DNA of 64,000 nucleotides from Rhyacichthys aspro (taxonomy: Eukaryota; Chordata; Actinopteri; Gobiiformes; Rhyacichthyidae). Position numbers and translations under genes: made by a program. The notes below the pieces were generated by a model. That model saw only the letters and a program-made list of their open reading frames with translations. It searched no databases and was not told the origin of the DNA. The DNA is taken from NCBI GenBank assembly GCA_036850595.1, contig CM072151.1:16035307-16099306 (forward strand). Reading direction: 5' to 3'. Within the stretch, counting starts at the first letter, position 1. Every line of letters starts with the position of its first letter. This document shows, piece by piece, positions 11,683-23,982 of this stretch.

Positions 11683-13619
11683 CAATCCGGCCCATGGGAT
11701 GATTTTGTACAGTGTGAAAAAATAAACAGAAGAAATTACCTGCAATTTTTAAACAAAAGTAACTGCTATTCCTCATTTGACCACTGGGGGCAGCAGTAGT
11801 GGACATAACGCAACACCTGAGACCCAGAAGTAAACAGCAGATGGCAGCAATGCACCATCTGGTTCCATAAATGGCAATTTTGCCTCTCTCTTTTGCTGTC
11901 AAAATACTGCTAAATAGCTTTAGCATCAAAGCCATATTGTGAGGATTGATGAAAACAAACATGCTGAAGGCTTTTGACAACATTAAGCTTTTTTATTTGT
12001 GATTGACGAGATGTAATTGTAATTCTTTCCACTTAAACAAAGGGAAAAATTGGAGTTGTCATTATTTATAGGTTATTATGCTGTTATTTTACTGATCCAA
12101 CCCATATGTGGCCCTTGAACTAGAATGAGTTTCTGGATTAGATGGATGTATTGGGTGATTATTCTCAGTAAATTTCTTCGACAGACTTTTCTCAGCACTC
12201 GCAAAGGGGCCTGGGTGATTGGGAGAATGTCCAACAATGGTCTGCCTTTGGACATGACAGGCATCACCAGACTGAACAGCGTCATGATGGGACATCTTCC
12301 TACACGTCTGGTCAACTGGGTGACCGAGAGAACACTGAACTACAAATACGACCACAGACTTTACGGCCTCCGACCCAGATACAGGTGAGTTTTGATCTTA
12401 AAGGCGATGATGTCTTTTGACCTGACAGTGACCTGAAATGTCTTTCTTTTAGGGCTATGGACAGACGGCCTTTGATTAACGACGAACTTCCTTATCGAAT
12501 CCTTCTTGGGGAACTAATAATGAAGCCACATATTCAAGGATTCAGTGCATCTGGAGTTATATTTGAAGACGATACCGTAGAAGAAAACATCGACATTGTG
12601 ATCTTCTGTACAGGCTATGTTGCAAACTTTTCATTCTTGCCTCCATCTCTGTCTCAGGGACCGAAAGGAGAGTTGACTTTGTACAAGTAGGTATACAGCC
12701 AAATAGTAAACCATTACAATGACTAACGAGATTTTAAATGATCTATTTTTTAATTTTAGGAGACTGTTTCCTCCGTCTTTACAACAACCCACAATGGCTG
12801 TAATGGGTCTTTTCCAGACAAAAGGACCAATCATGCCTATGGTTGAATTGCAGGCTCGCTGGGCCACAAGGGTCTTTAAAGGTAAACTCTTGTGTACCTT
12901 ATTCACACATACACTGCACAATCAAGGGAAAAGTTACTAGTGACAGTGTTTAATTGCTCTAGGTTTGATCCATCTTCCATCTAAAGAGAAAATGCTGTGT
13001 GTAACTGAGGCTGAGAGGAGCAGGAACATGAAAAGGTACACATTTCTGTCTCAGTGATGCTTTAATGCACCAGATTATTGTCTTTCCTTATATAATGACA
13101 TCTGTTCTTGTTTTATGTCGTCCCAGTCACCCTTGCCCACGAATGGCTGCTATGCAGGTGGATTACCTCCCTTATCTGGATTTTATGGCTGAGAAGGTCA
13201 GTTTAGTTCAGTTGAGTTTGTCATACCTTACATAAAAAGGCATCATAACGAGGCATATCCGATAACAGGTAGGGGTCCGACCACCCTTCCTGGGACTACT
13301 TCTGAGAGACCCTGTCCTGTGGGCAAAAGTCTTCCTTGGTCCCTGTACTCCGTATCAGTTTCGCCTCAGTGGGCCGGGCCAGTGGGCAGGGGCCCGCCAG
13401 GCCATCCTCACACAGTGGGAGCGTGTGGCCCAGCCTTTTAAAACCAGAGTGGCCCCAGAGCTGGACACCAAGCCGTTTGGGTGGTATCCTGTATGTCTGC
13501 TGACATTTGGGGGGAGCGTCCTACTGGCTGCACTTCTGTATAAAAATAAGATTTGTCCTCACATTGAGAGAACTGCTGATTACTTTTCAGACAAGGTTTT
13601 ACTGTGGTTCAAACACTAA
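10669..13619 (+). CDS. Flavin-containing monooxygenase, gene C (559 aa, 10 coding exons)
   Basis: FMO-family oxygenase. Exons: 10669-10800, 10899-11087, 11164-11329, 11403-11545, 12185-12384, 12453-12686, 12760-12881, 12963-13035, 13127-13196, 13269-13619. It has GAGSSG (9-14), NTSKEMM with Asn61, [19 protein letters not shown] and FCTGY, and ends in a hydrophobic segment followed by a short polar tail. Intron 1 uses a normal GT donor. Two introns sit where no other paralogue has one. The 356-bp exon is cut after 234 bp (between Tyr-Lys and Arg-Leu-Phe) rather than after 136. The final exon is cut 70 bp in, after Ala-Glu-Lys. Both joins restore frame and aligned length. Intron 4 (639 bp) is enlarged by a (TAG)n tract and a probable transposon remnant. 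Confidence 0.92.
11645..11682. repeat. (TAG)n microsatellite
   Basis: About 12 tandem TAG units inside intron 4 of FMO gene C. Confidence 0.95.
11683..12127. mobile_element. Possible degenerate hAT-type nonautonomous insert in FMO C intron 4
   Basis: Near both edges are 'CCGGCCCATGGGATG'-like and 'CATATGTGGCCCTTGAACTAG'-like blocks. They resemble the subterminal sequence of the widespread fish hAT-derived elements whose ends read GTGTCAAACTCAA. The family resemblance is from memory; terminal repeats and target duplications are not clear. A CTCF-like CCACTGGGGGCAGCAGT lies inside (11781-11797). Confidence 0.3.
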
Positions 13620-15108
13620 CACTCTGCATCTGGTTTTATGTAAAATGACTTGATTTATTCATGGACAAGGGACCAAACCCTTTTTATTTACAGAAGGTTT
13701 AAATCACTTGTGAATGTGTAATGTTTTTAAAGTGTAACTGTATAAAATAGACATGTATGTTGGTGTGCACCTTATTTGACCATTCACTTAAAAGGTCAAT
13801 GCCCCACACACAGTACAACATGAAGAATGAAGTATTAATGGTTGTCCAGGATTTATTCCCTGCACAAGGGACACAGCCTAATACAAAGGTTAAACCAGGT
13901 GTTAAAGATGTACTCTCTGACACCATTTTTCACCGTCTTAGTTTGATTTTAACAGGCTATGTTCACTCCTTTAGTCACATATGTAGCATGTCTCTCAGCT
14001 CATGTTGAGACTTGACTTGACAAAAATTTAGGAGTGGACACAGCAGCACGTAGAGCTTTTTAAGGCATTGTTCCTGTTTTTCTGCAGAGGTAAGACTCTT
14101 TGTCATTGTTTTTTTTTTTTTTTAATAATAGAAGAAAATGACTTTACTAAAAAATGCATGAACATGATGCAGAAATACTTGTTCTGCTACTGTTACTACT
14201 GATGCTATGATCACGTGTATTTGGAGCAGTTTAAACTTGATTCCATTATGTAGCTTCATTTAAATGGTGCCTGTATCTTCTTATAATGCAGCACAGATAA
14301 CTAGACCAGCTAGATGTCCGTTTTCTGTCTCTGTTAATGAGTGTACACTTCTAATGCGTATTTGTGCCTGGTTACTGTTATGTGACTCAAAGTGCAAAAA
14401 ACAGAATAAATGGAGAGACCTGCAGATCACTGTGTACTGGGACATGGAATACTGGTATAAACACATGAAAAAATGTACTTCAGGTGGCTGTGGCTGGTAT
14501 GTTTTAGATGAAAAAAACAGCAGATCCATTTGCCTGGCACTGTATTTAGTGAAAAGTTTCTTTTTAACAGAATGACTAAAGGAAATAAAATATTAATCTT
14601 AAAATTATATTTACTCTTTGTTGCAGACACATCTTGACACTCCTGCTGCATATCTCACACATCTACTACATACATACATACATACATACAGTTCATGTCT
14701 GGGCTCACATTGCCAATGTTTACTTTTGGCAAGTTTAAATCTAAAAAAGCAACTCCATTCATGTATATTTAATTATAAGTAAATAGGAAACTCCCTATGC
14801 TGCACTGGGGCCTGTCTTGTATGTGGGTTAAGGTGCATTAGAATAAAGGTGAGTAGCCAAAGTGCAATATCCCATGACCTGAAGAAAACTAGACACGAGC
14901 CTGTTGTGCTTAGATGTGTTGGTCTTAATTAAAGGGAATAAAGATACTTTATATATAGGGTGTGACAACAATAAAATATGACTGATTTTATTACACTTTT
15001 ATTCTCTTTGTCACACATCAAAACGTGCTTAATCAAATCTTAATCCACTAGTTCCACACTCTTACATTTTGTTTTTTCATTGTGGTTAGGTGTCTGTTTC
15101 TCTCCAGC
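13620..15108. other. Intergenic region, FMO C to FMO D
   Basis: Contains the 3' UTR of gene C (possible AATAAA signals near 14404 and 14583), a (CATA)n tract near 14670-14690, and a TATATATAG motif near 14950 that could serve gene D. No additional gene is supported; the ORFs here lack recognisable similarity. Confidence 0.5.
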
Positions 15109-17901
15109 ATGGTTCAGAGAGTGGCAGTGATAGGTGCTGGTCCATCGGGTCTGACCAGTATCAAGGCCTGTCTGGATGAAGGTCTGGAGCCCACATGCTT
15201 TGAGAGAAGTCATGACATTGGGGGTCTGTGGAGATACAAGGTGAGAAGCAGCTGAAAGGCTCTTGGGCCTCTGTGGCTCACCTGGTAGTGTGCATATCAT
15301 ATACCTTTCCTGTCTTTCTACTATACTTTCAATTAAAGGCAAAATAGGCCAAAAATATATATATAAAAGAATTGTAAAGCTCTACAATTGGTGGGCCGTC
15401 CTAGAAAAGCAGATCAATTATAACTGTTTGGCCTGATTTTGAATGCCTATATCATTCACTTATGTTTTTTTTAGATCCTTATTGTGATAGGATATTTAGG
15501 TCAGCCTCCAAAAACATATCTCTGTAATGGTAATCTGTACTCACTTATCTACTCATTCATGCCATCAACATCATCATCACACAGTAGATGCTCTGTACTC
15601 TTGTAAATGTTTTTGCTTTGTCCATCTCCAGGAGAAGCCAGAGCCAGGCCGGGCCAACATCTATCAGTCTGTGATCATCAACAGCTCAAAGGAAATGATG
15701 GCCTTCAGTGACTTTCCTCCTCCGGCTGAACTGGCCAATAACATGCACCACTCGGAGGTGATGAAGTACCTGCGTCTGTACGTTCACACCTTCGAACTGC
15801 TGCCACACATTCACTTTCAGGTTTGTGAAGGTTTTGCTTCCTGCAAACTGATCTTGTGGTTCCAGCAGGGCTTGCGAGTCGTTTTTTTCTGTTTGTATTG
15901 TCAGACCACTGTGGTAAACGTGAGGCAGACACCAGATTTTGCTGCAACAGGCCAGTGGGAAGTGGACACAGAGAGAAAAGGTGGCCAGAAGGAGACCTAT
16001 GTTTTTGATGCAGTGATAGTTTGCACTGGACACTACACGCAGCCGCACCTGCCACTTCAGGACTTCCCTGGTATCAGCAGTATTTATTTTATTATTATTT
16101 TACACATCACCTTAAAACTAACCAACTTAAAAGCACATGCATAATTTCTGTCCACTTTAGGTATTGAGAATTTTGATGGCAGATATTTCCACAGCTGGGA
16201 ATACTGCAATGCTGACAGTCTGCAGGGTAAAAGAGTGGTGGTGATTGGGATTGGGAATTCTGGAGGTGATATTGCTGTAGATATCAGCAGAGTTGCTGAG
16301 CAGGTAAAATACTTCAAGATGATTTGTTGAAGCCTAAACGACCACTTGAGCCTGACAATGCCATGCCCCTGTTCTGCAGGTGTATCTCAGCACAAGGACA
16401 GGTGCCTGGGTTGTCAGCCGGGTCGGACCAGGTGGGCTCCCAGGAGACCTGGTTTACACTTCTCGAATGGGTCTGATGCTAGGAAGACTATTTCCATCAT
16501 GGATTAACAAGTCTTGGGAGAAGAAGTTGAATGACTCATTTGACCATACTCTATATGGTCTCAGGCCAAAACATGGGTATGTGATATTTTACTCACTGAC
16601 ATTGTCTGTGGAGGTTCTCAGTCATCCTGCACTTTTTCAATAAGTTTGAAACCTTTTTTCTTTCTTCTTTGTATCACTAATATTTTATGAACTCATTTTA
16701 CATGTTATATTGCTTTAAAACCCACAACATTTTACTTTACTTAAACAAACCTGTTTTACAGTTTGTTTGCACGGATCCCTGTGGTAAATGATGAGCTGCC
16801 AGCACGGATCATCTCAGGCCGTGTTCAAATAAAACCAAATGTTAAAGAGTTCTCTGGTTCCAGTATAATCTTAGCTGATGGGAGCAGCATTGACAAGGTA
16901 TCAGGACATTAGCATTATTATGCCTTGATACAATTAGCAACAACAAAAGTCCTGATGTTAGAAGTGTTTTTATTTGCAGCCATGTTTCCATTCTGGCTGA
17001 CAGTTCAGTTTTGCTCTGTCATTGTTCTTTCCAGGTGGATGTTGTGGTGTTTGCCACTGGGTACAACTACAGCTTTCCCTTCCTGCCCCCTGCACTGCAG
17101 GAGAAATGTGGTCACAGACTGCGTCTCTACAAACATGTGTTCTCTCCTAAACTGGCTCAGCCCACACTGGCTGTGGTGGGCTTTATTCATGCCCTCGGAG
17201 CTATCAACCCTCTGGCTGAGATGCAGGCCCGCTGGGCTACAAGAGTCTTTAAAGGTGAGTGTTGCTCTAAGGATTTAGGACAACTATAGACAATCTCTAA
17301 ACAAAAATGGTGGTTTCACATGCCAACTTTCAGTGTTGGTTTTATGTTTATGTTTATGTTACTAAATAAATAGGCATCATACAGCTTTCATCAGAGGAGA
17401 TCAGGATGAAGGAAATTGAGAAAGATACAATAGTGATGCATCAGAGGTAAGAAAATATATACAAATATATGCACAAATAGTGTAAACTGGTGTCATGCAT
17501 TAAACAGCTCTGTGTGTGTCTTTAGGTTTTCATGCTCAGAGCGTAACCCCTTGCAGGTGGACTACATCCCTTACATGGACTCTTTAGCAGAGATGGTAGG
17601 GGTTCGCCCAAACATCCCCTGGCTCTTTCTGACTGACCCCAGGCTGGCTGTACAGGTGTTTGCTGGTCCCTACACTTCGTATCAGTACCGTCTGACTGGA
17701 CCAGGCCAGTGGTCTGGAGCCCGTCAGGCCATTCTCTCTCAGTGGGAGCGTGTTCTCCAGCCTTTTAGGACCAGGCTGGTACCAGAGCCTCAGAGCAGAC
17801 CCTCAGCTAAACTGAAGATCACAGTGCTGTTGTCAGGAACTGTGCTGTTGTGTTTCTTTTTATACCAAAAACAATCCCTGCCCATTGTTTTTTCTCTGTA
17901 A
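15109..17901 (+). CDS. Flavin-containing monooxygenase, gene D (543 aa, 9 coding exons)
   Basis: FMO-family oxygenase. Exons: 15109-15240, 15632-15820, 15905-16070, 16161-16303, 16380-16576, 16762-16897, 17035-17254, 17374-17446, 17526-17901. Motifs: GAGPSG (9-14), NSSKEMM with Asn61, [19 protein letters not shown] and FATGY. The last exon (376 bp) is uninterrupted, unlike in A, B and C, and ends with a hydrophobic anchor. The 356-bp ancestral exon is split 136+220 as in A and B. The ATG follows the acceptor TCTCCAG almost directly, so the UTR exon (if any) is uncertain. Residue 47 onward reads [11 protein letters not shown], and Ala-Phe replaces Cys-Phe/Tyr after the KEMM motif, a mild divergence from its neighbours. 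Confidence 0.92.
15262..15367 (+). mobile_element. Truncated tRNA-derived SINE in FMO D intron 1
   Basis: A box-A-like TGGCTCACCTGGTAG near 15276-15290 is followed by a tail resembling the percomorph SINE end (CTTTCAATTAAAGGCAAAA, then an AT-rich run). The middle, with box B, is missing, so the copy is internally deleted. Family assignment is from memory. Confidence 0.5.
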
Positions 17902-17940
17902 TTACTGTAGGCCACATGATGACAAAAAACATGGCGTGTT

Positions 17941-17964
17941 AATAAAGTTTTTTCATAATAAATC
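17941..17964 (+). terminator. Poly(A) signals of FMO gene D
   Basis: AATAAA at 17941-17946, 40 bp after the stop, and another overlapping ATAATAAAT at about 17957-17965. Confidence 0.6.
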
Positions 17965-18167
17965 ACCATGTATGTGTATCTTATGTATGTATGATTGTGT
18001 ATAGACACTGGGGATATGTCCACACTGGTTAGCCAATACACTGAAGTGTATAACAGAAACAAGTATGCACATAATAATAACTGAACCAAAACTGTTCGCA
18101 GGAGCAGCTGATGAGCACTGTGTGTGTGACCAACATACTGTAACTCCTGGGTCTTGTCTTCAAACGG

Positions 18168-18183
18168 CCAGTAGGTGGCACTA
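18168..18183 (+). promoter_or_regulatory. CTCF-like motif between FMO D and E
   Basis: CCAGTAGGTGGCACTA closely fits the vertebrate CTCF core CCASYAGRKGGCRS. Binding is untested. Confidence 0.45.
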
Positions 18184-18599
18184 TCGCGACTTGTTTACAC
18201 AACTGCAGGGATTCAATGATTTACTAGAGTCTGGGTTGTTATTCTCTCTCAGTCAACTTTTGTAACTAGAAGAGAACAACTGCAATATACTGCTGCTCCA
18301 AACTGATGCTGGGTTTGTTAACCCAGCTTCCATTTCCAGCCAAAGCTTAGCCATGTTGTCGAGCAAACACACCTCTTCTTCCTGTTGGATATCCTGTTGC
18401 ACGTTGAAAAACACACAGATCACCTGAACACTGCAACTATTCCTGCCTTTTATTGTAAATTAACATATAGCTGACAATAAATCCCAAAATATAGAGCAAC
18501 AAAAGCTCACATTTACTTTAATAAGCGGCTTGTCTCATAACGCAGTGATAGGACCCAATGAGATACACTAGAATGTACGCATTGACGGGTGTTTCGTTG

Positions 18600-18824
18600 A
18601 AGTGAGGTGGATCCAGGTCTTTTCCCGATATTATCTGTCTCTGTCCAGTCTTGTTTGTGTTTGTTTTGCCTGAAATTGCCCCTGTTCTCTTCCGCGGACT
18701 CAAGGGTCACTCCAGGCTTTATCAGTACAGCCCCTGCCCAACTCCTTCACTCCGCCCATCGTCTGCGCTGCGACCCGCTCCACAAGAAACACTTTTACTG
18801 TACAGCTGTTGAACACACAACAAG
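18600..18824 (+). promoter_or_regulatory. Probable promoter and noncoding first exon of FMO gene E
   Basis: A GC-richer stretch ends at the donor ACAACAAG|GTAAGT (exon end 18824). The acceptor GATTGCAG at 19191, 24 bases before the ATG, gives a plausible 5' UTR. The exact start is unknown. Confidence 0.4.
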
Positions 18825-19215
18825 GTAAGTCCTACTTAGTAAAGCTTTAATGTGGATATCAATAGCTTTTGGGGTGTTAAACTAAAGCTTCTGCTCTTAT
18901 GCAACAGTTACTAGTTTTCGACAGTACTTTCTTTGAGCGGTTGTCAACGCCCCCTGCACAGTGAACGTAAACTCTACAAATGTAGCCTACAATGGCATTT
19001 AGTGGCAAACTGTAGTTTGAGTAGCTACTAGTTCATAGTGGCCTAAACGACATTTTGTTGTTGTTGCTTAACATTTTTATCCACATAACACGAAAACAGT
19101 CGAGCTGCACAAACGCCCACTGCACGTTGCGCCACTGCGTTTTAACGCATCTACTAAGTCTGTTGGTGGGTTAAGTGGCCTCTGATTGCAGGAAAAGGGA
19201 ATAGAATCACCAAAC

Positions 19216-20580
19216 ATGACGCGTCGAGTGGCGGTAATTGGAGCAGGGTCTTCAGGTTTGGCCTGTGTCAAGTGCTGCCTGGATGAGGGGCTGGAGCCTG
19301 TCTGCTTTGAGAGCAGTGATGACATTGGGGGACTGTGGCGGTACAAGGTACAGTGTCACAGAGAGAGCCTTTAAGGTAAGACAGTATGTATTTGTGCCAT
19401 TGGATCAACTGCATGGTTTTGCAGGAGAACCCTGAGCCTGACAGGGCCAGCATCTACCACTCTCTCATCATCAACACCTCCAAAGAGATGATGTGTTACA
19501 GTGACTTCCCTATTCCTGGTCACTACCCCAACTATATGCACAACTCCCTCATCATGGAGTACTTCCGGATGTATGCTGACCACTTCAAACTCCTCAAATA
19601 CATCCGCTTGAATGTAAGCATTCTGTTTTCTTTTCTACAGTCTTATGTATAGTGTTTTGTTTTCTACACATGTACACACATCTCTTCCACAAACCAACTA
19701 GGCTAGGCTCACTTTGTATGCAGAAGCATGCATTTGAGTTAGCTCAGTGTATGGGTGCCAAGCGCATCTTGTATATGGGATCATTCCCTGCCAATAAAAA
19801 CATGTACATTCAGACATCTAAGTTTCAGAAATAAATGGCCTTCAGCATGACAGAAATGTATATGCTTTTTGCTTTTCAATTAGGAATAATCATGATAATC
19901 TTCCTTTGCCCAGACCAAAGTTGTACAGATAAAGCAGAGATCAGACTTCTCTCACTCGGGCCAATGGGACATTGAAACAGAAAACAAAGATGGCAAAAAG
20001 GAGAAACACATCTTTGATGCTGTGATGATCTGCATCGGACACCACTGCCAGCCACATTTGCCTCTTCATGATTTTCCAGGTACAGTAAGCTATAAATATC
20101 TCTTCCTGTGCCTAAAGGTAAACACTAGTGATAAAGGTATGGAGATATGGACATGTGGACATAGTATTGTGTTATTCATAAATCCACCTTTGGCACAGTT
20201 AATGTGGTTATAATAACATTTGGTGGAGTGTAGTTTCATAACACTGTACCAACAGTCCAACAATATGTCTGGTGATAAAAAAAAAAGTTACTGCTGTTGC
20301 ATTTAAGAACCACTGCGGTATTGTTTACAACTATTACCTATAGCTTACAGAAAGTCTTCTTATGTCTTTATTTTTTAGGGATTGACACTTTCACTGGGAA
20401 GTATTTCCACAGTCGCGACTACAAGACCCCAGAAGAGTGGAGGAATAAAAGGGCTGTGGTTATTGGAATAGGAAACTCTGGGGGAGACATAGCAGTGGAA
20501 CTGAGCAGAGCCACCAAGCAGGTCTGGGGGTAACTTTACTTATCTTGTTTTGTTTATACTGTTACATTTTAAATTTTAGC

Positions 20581-20612
<32 letters not shown>

Positions 20613-22367
20613 ATTTTAGGACTAAATTACAGCATATTAAATGTAACAGTAAAAAAGTAGTTGTCATCAGATACAACTGCATTACAGCTAGATGCTAAAA
20701 TTTTAAATGTTGTAAATAAACCTCACTAATATTTAAATGTGCAGGTTTAGTGTACAATTGTTATAACCAGTTGTCATGTAACTCTATGGTGTATACTGAT
20801 CCACTAATCTCTAATCTCTTCCCAGGTTTACCTGAGCACTCGAAGAGGAGCTTGGATTCTGAACCGAGTTGGAGACCAAGGGATGCCACTTGATTTATAT
20901 TTCAACAGACTGCTGACTTCTATTCGTGGCTTTCTTCCTTTTGGATTGTTCTGTAGTTTGGGTGAAAGTCAAGTGAACAGAAGATTTAATCACAGCCTGT
21001 ACAATCTCAAGCCCAAGCACAGGTAGTGTAACTTTCTTGCTGGTGATTTAAACTTAAATATTAAACTATAATGTAACTATCATTTAAATATATGGATTAA
21101 TCTGTGATCACAAAATAAATAGAGCACATCCAAAAACACCTCACTCAGACATCTGCATCATTTCCTAATATAACAGGGTATTTGATCATGTTTGTTTATC
21201 ATCTTATATCTCAAGCATTATGTTAGATTTTATTGAATTTATTTAAAGTCGGTTGTCTTATTATTGTATCTGTCCTAAATCTCAGGTTATTCAGTCAGCA
21301 TCCCACAGTGAATGATGATCTGCCCAACCGCATCCTCTCTGGAACAATTCAGGTGAAACCCAACATCCGCAGATTTCAAGGGTCCAGCGTGGAGTTTGAT
21401 GATGGAAGTGTAGCTGAAAATATTGACCTTGTGGTAGGTTCACCTTTAGGTTTGCCCTCACAGTCAAAACAAAACAATGTAGCAGGAAAAATAAAAGATA
21501 TATTCCTTTCTTCCAGGTTTTTTGTACAGGTTACAAGTTTTCCTATCCCTTCCTAGCAACACATGTCGTCTCAGTGTCTGACAATAAAGTATCTCTATAC
21601 AAGTATGTGTTTCCTCCTGAACTGGATCGGCCCACACTGGCTATCATCGGATTAGTGCAACCTCTGGGAGCCATCATGCCCATCTCTGAGATGCAGGCCA
21701 GATGGGCTACACGTGTTTTTAAAGGTTAGGGAGGGTAATCAGTTTTTTATACTGTTCAAGTGACATATGAAATATAATGAACCTGCAATTTTTCAGGCCT
21801 CATCAAGCTGCCTTCTGTTGCTTCCATGCACAAAGACATCAAGTGCAAAGAGGAAACAATGGCTAGAAGGTAGAGTGGACTTTGTTCATGTAGCATACCG
21901 TAATTTAAAGGTTAGGAGCAAGCAAAAAAAGCAGGTGGTGTGTCTTTTGCAGGTATGTCAGCAGTCAGCGACACACCATCCAGGTCGACTATGTTGCCTA
22001 CATGGATGAAATAGCAAAGCTGGTGGGTGTTGTGCCCAGCATGTCAAGGCTACTGCTGAGTGACCCCAGAGTGGGACTGAATGTGATGTTTGGTCCATGC
22101 ACACCGTACCAGTATCGTTTAAGAGGACCAGGGAAGTGGGCGGGAGCTCGTCAGGCCATTCTCTCTCAGATGGATAGGATCGTTCAACCCATGCAGACCA
22201 GGCCCTGTAATGAGCCAGTGTCCAAGAGGTCATTCAAGTGGCCTCTCATTTTGGCAGCTGGCACTTTGGGTTTGGCTATGTTTGTTAACAGGAGCAGCCT
22301 TTTACCTGTGTTACAAGATCCTACTGCATTGTTGGCCAAGATAAAAGGTTTCCTACTCACACAATAA
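19216..22367 (+). CDS. Flavin-containing monooxygenase, gene E (556 aa, 9 coding exons)
   Basis: FMO-family oxygenase, last of the tandem set. Exons: 19216-19347, 19425-19613, 19914-20079, 20379-20521, 20826-21022, 21286-21433, 21517-21724, 21797-21869, 21953-22367. Motifs: GAGSSG (9-14), NTSKEMM with Asn61, [19 protein letters not shown] and FCTGY. The C-terminus is hydrophobic after a basic stretch, as expected for an ER anchor. The 356-bp exon is cut after 148 bp (Ile-Asp-Leu-Val | Val-Phe), 12 bp downstream of the cut in A, B and D; the two parts still total 356. Introns are larger than in A and B and include an (AT)14 tract at 20581-20608. A likely poly(A) signal AATAAA is at 22457-22462. 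Confidence 0.92.
20581..20608. repeat. (AT)14 microsatellite
   Basis: Uninterrupted AT dinucleotides in intron 4 of FMO gene E. Confidence 0.95.
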
Positions 22368-22462
22368 GTTAGGCCTAACCTACATATGTTGTGACTAGTC
22401 ATGAACATGTTTTTAGTTTCACATATCTAAATTTTATATCTTCATTAACAGAGCATAATAAA

Positions 22463-23404
<942 letters not shown>

Positions 23405-23599
23405 TTCATTCATAGAAATATGCATTATTGTACTTTGTGCTACTCATAACACTGTCCCCAAACATGTTCTCATTGCGCCCCTCATGGACTTAATACGAAC
23501 ATGATAAAAACTGCACTAACTCAATCCCCGTTGAGGTCTGTCTGCTCTGGGACGGAATGCTGTGATAGGGGGATTTAGGGTTTATCTGGCAACACAGTC

Positions 23600-23982
23600 A
23601 CCATCTTTGATTGTGCGACAGGCCGCGGCGCGAGCGGGGCCTCACTCAACTAAAACGGTCTGGCACGAGATAACGGGAGAGAGACTGACACTCGGGAAGA
23701 CGGCGGACCGGCTCCCGCAGAGACGGCCGAACAAGTAAAGAGAAACTGTCGGCTTCAAACTGTGCACAACATAGAAACAGGGCCCGTGCATGTGAATAGT
23801 TGTCTGCTGGCAGCGAGTGAAGTGGCTAACCATCGTTAGCCGAACAGGGTTAGCAAGCGGGCTAGCAAGCTTTTTGTAATCCACCGGCCAGACACCATCG
23901 TTTACTGCTAACCAGACCCAATTTGGATTCAAGTCAGACCGTACAACAGACAAGGAGACACAGAAAGCACCGGCGGTGGCAG
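23600..23982 (+). promoter_or_regulatory. prrc2c: prrc2c promoter/CpG-rich noncoding first exon
   Basis: A CpG-rich block (GGCCGCGGCGCGAGCGGGG near 23622) contrasts with AT-rich flanks and ends at the donor GTGGCAG|GTGGGT (exon end 23982). No TATA box is seen, as expected for a housekeeping promoter. The next exon carries the start codon at 25895. Its acceptor is uncertain; CTCTGTTAG near 25765 is one candidate. The intervening 1.8 kb shows no other gene. Confidence 0.5.
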
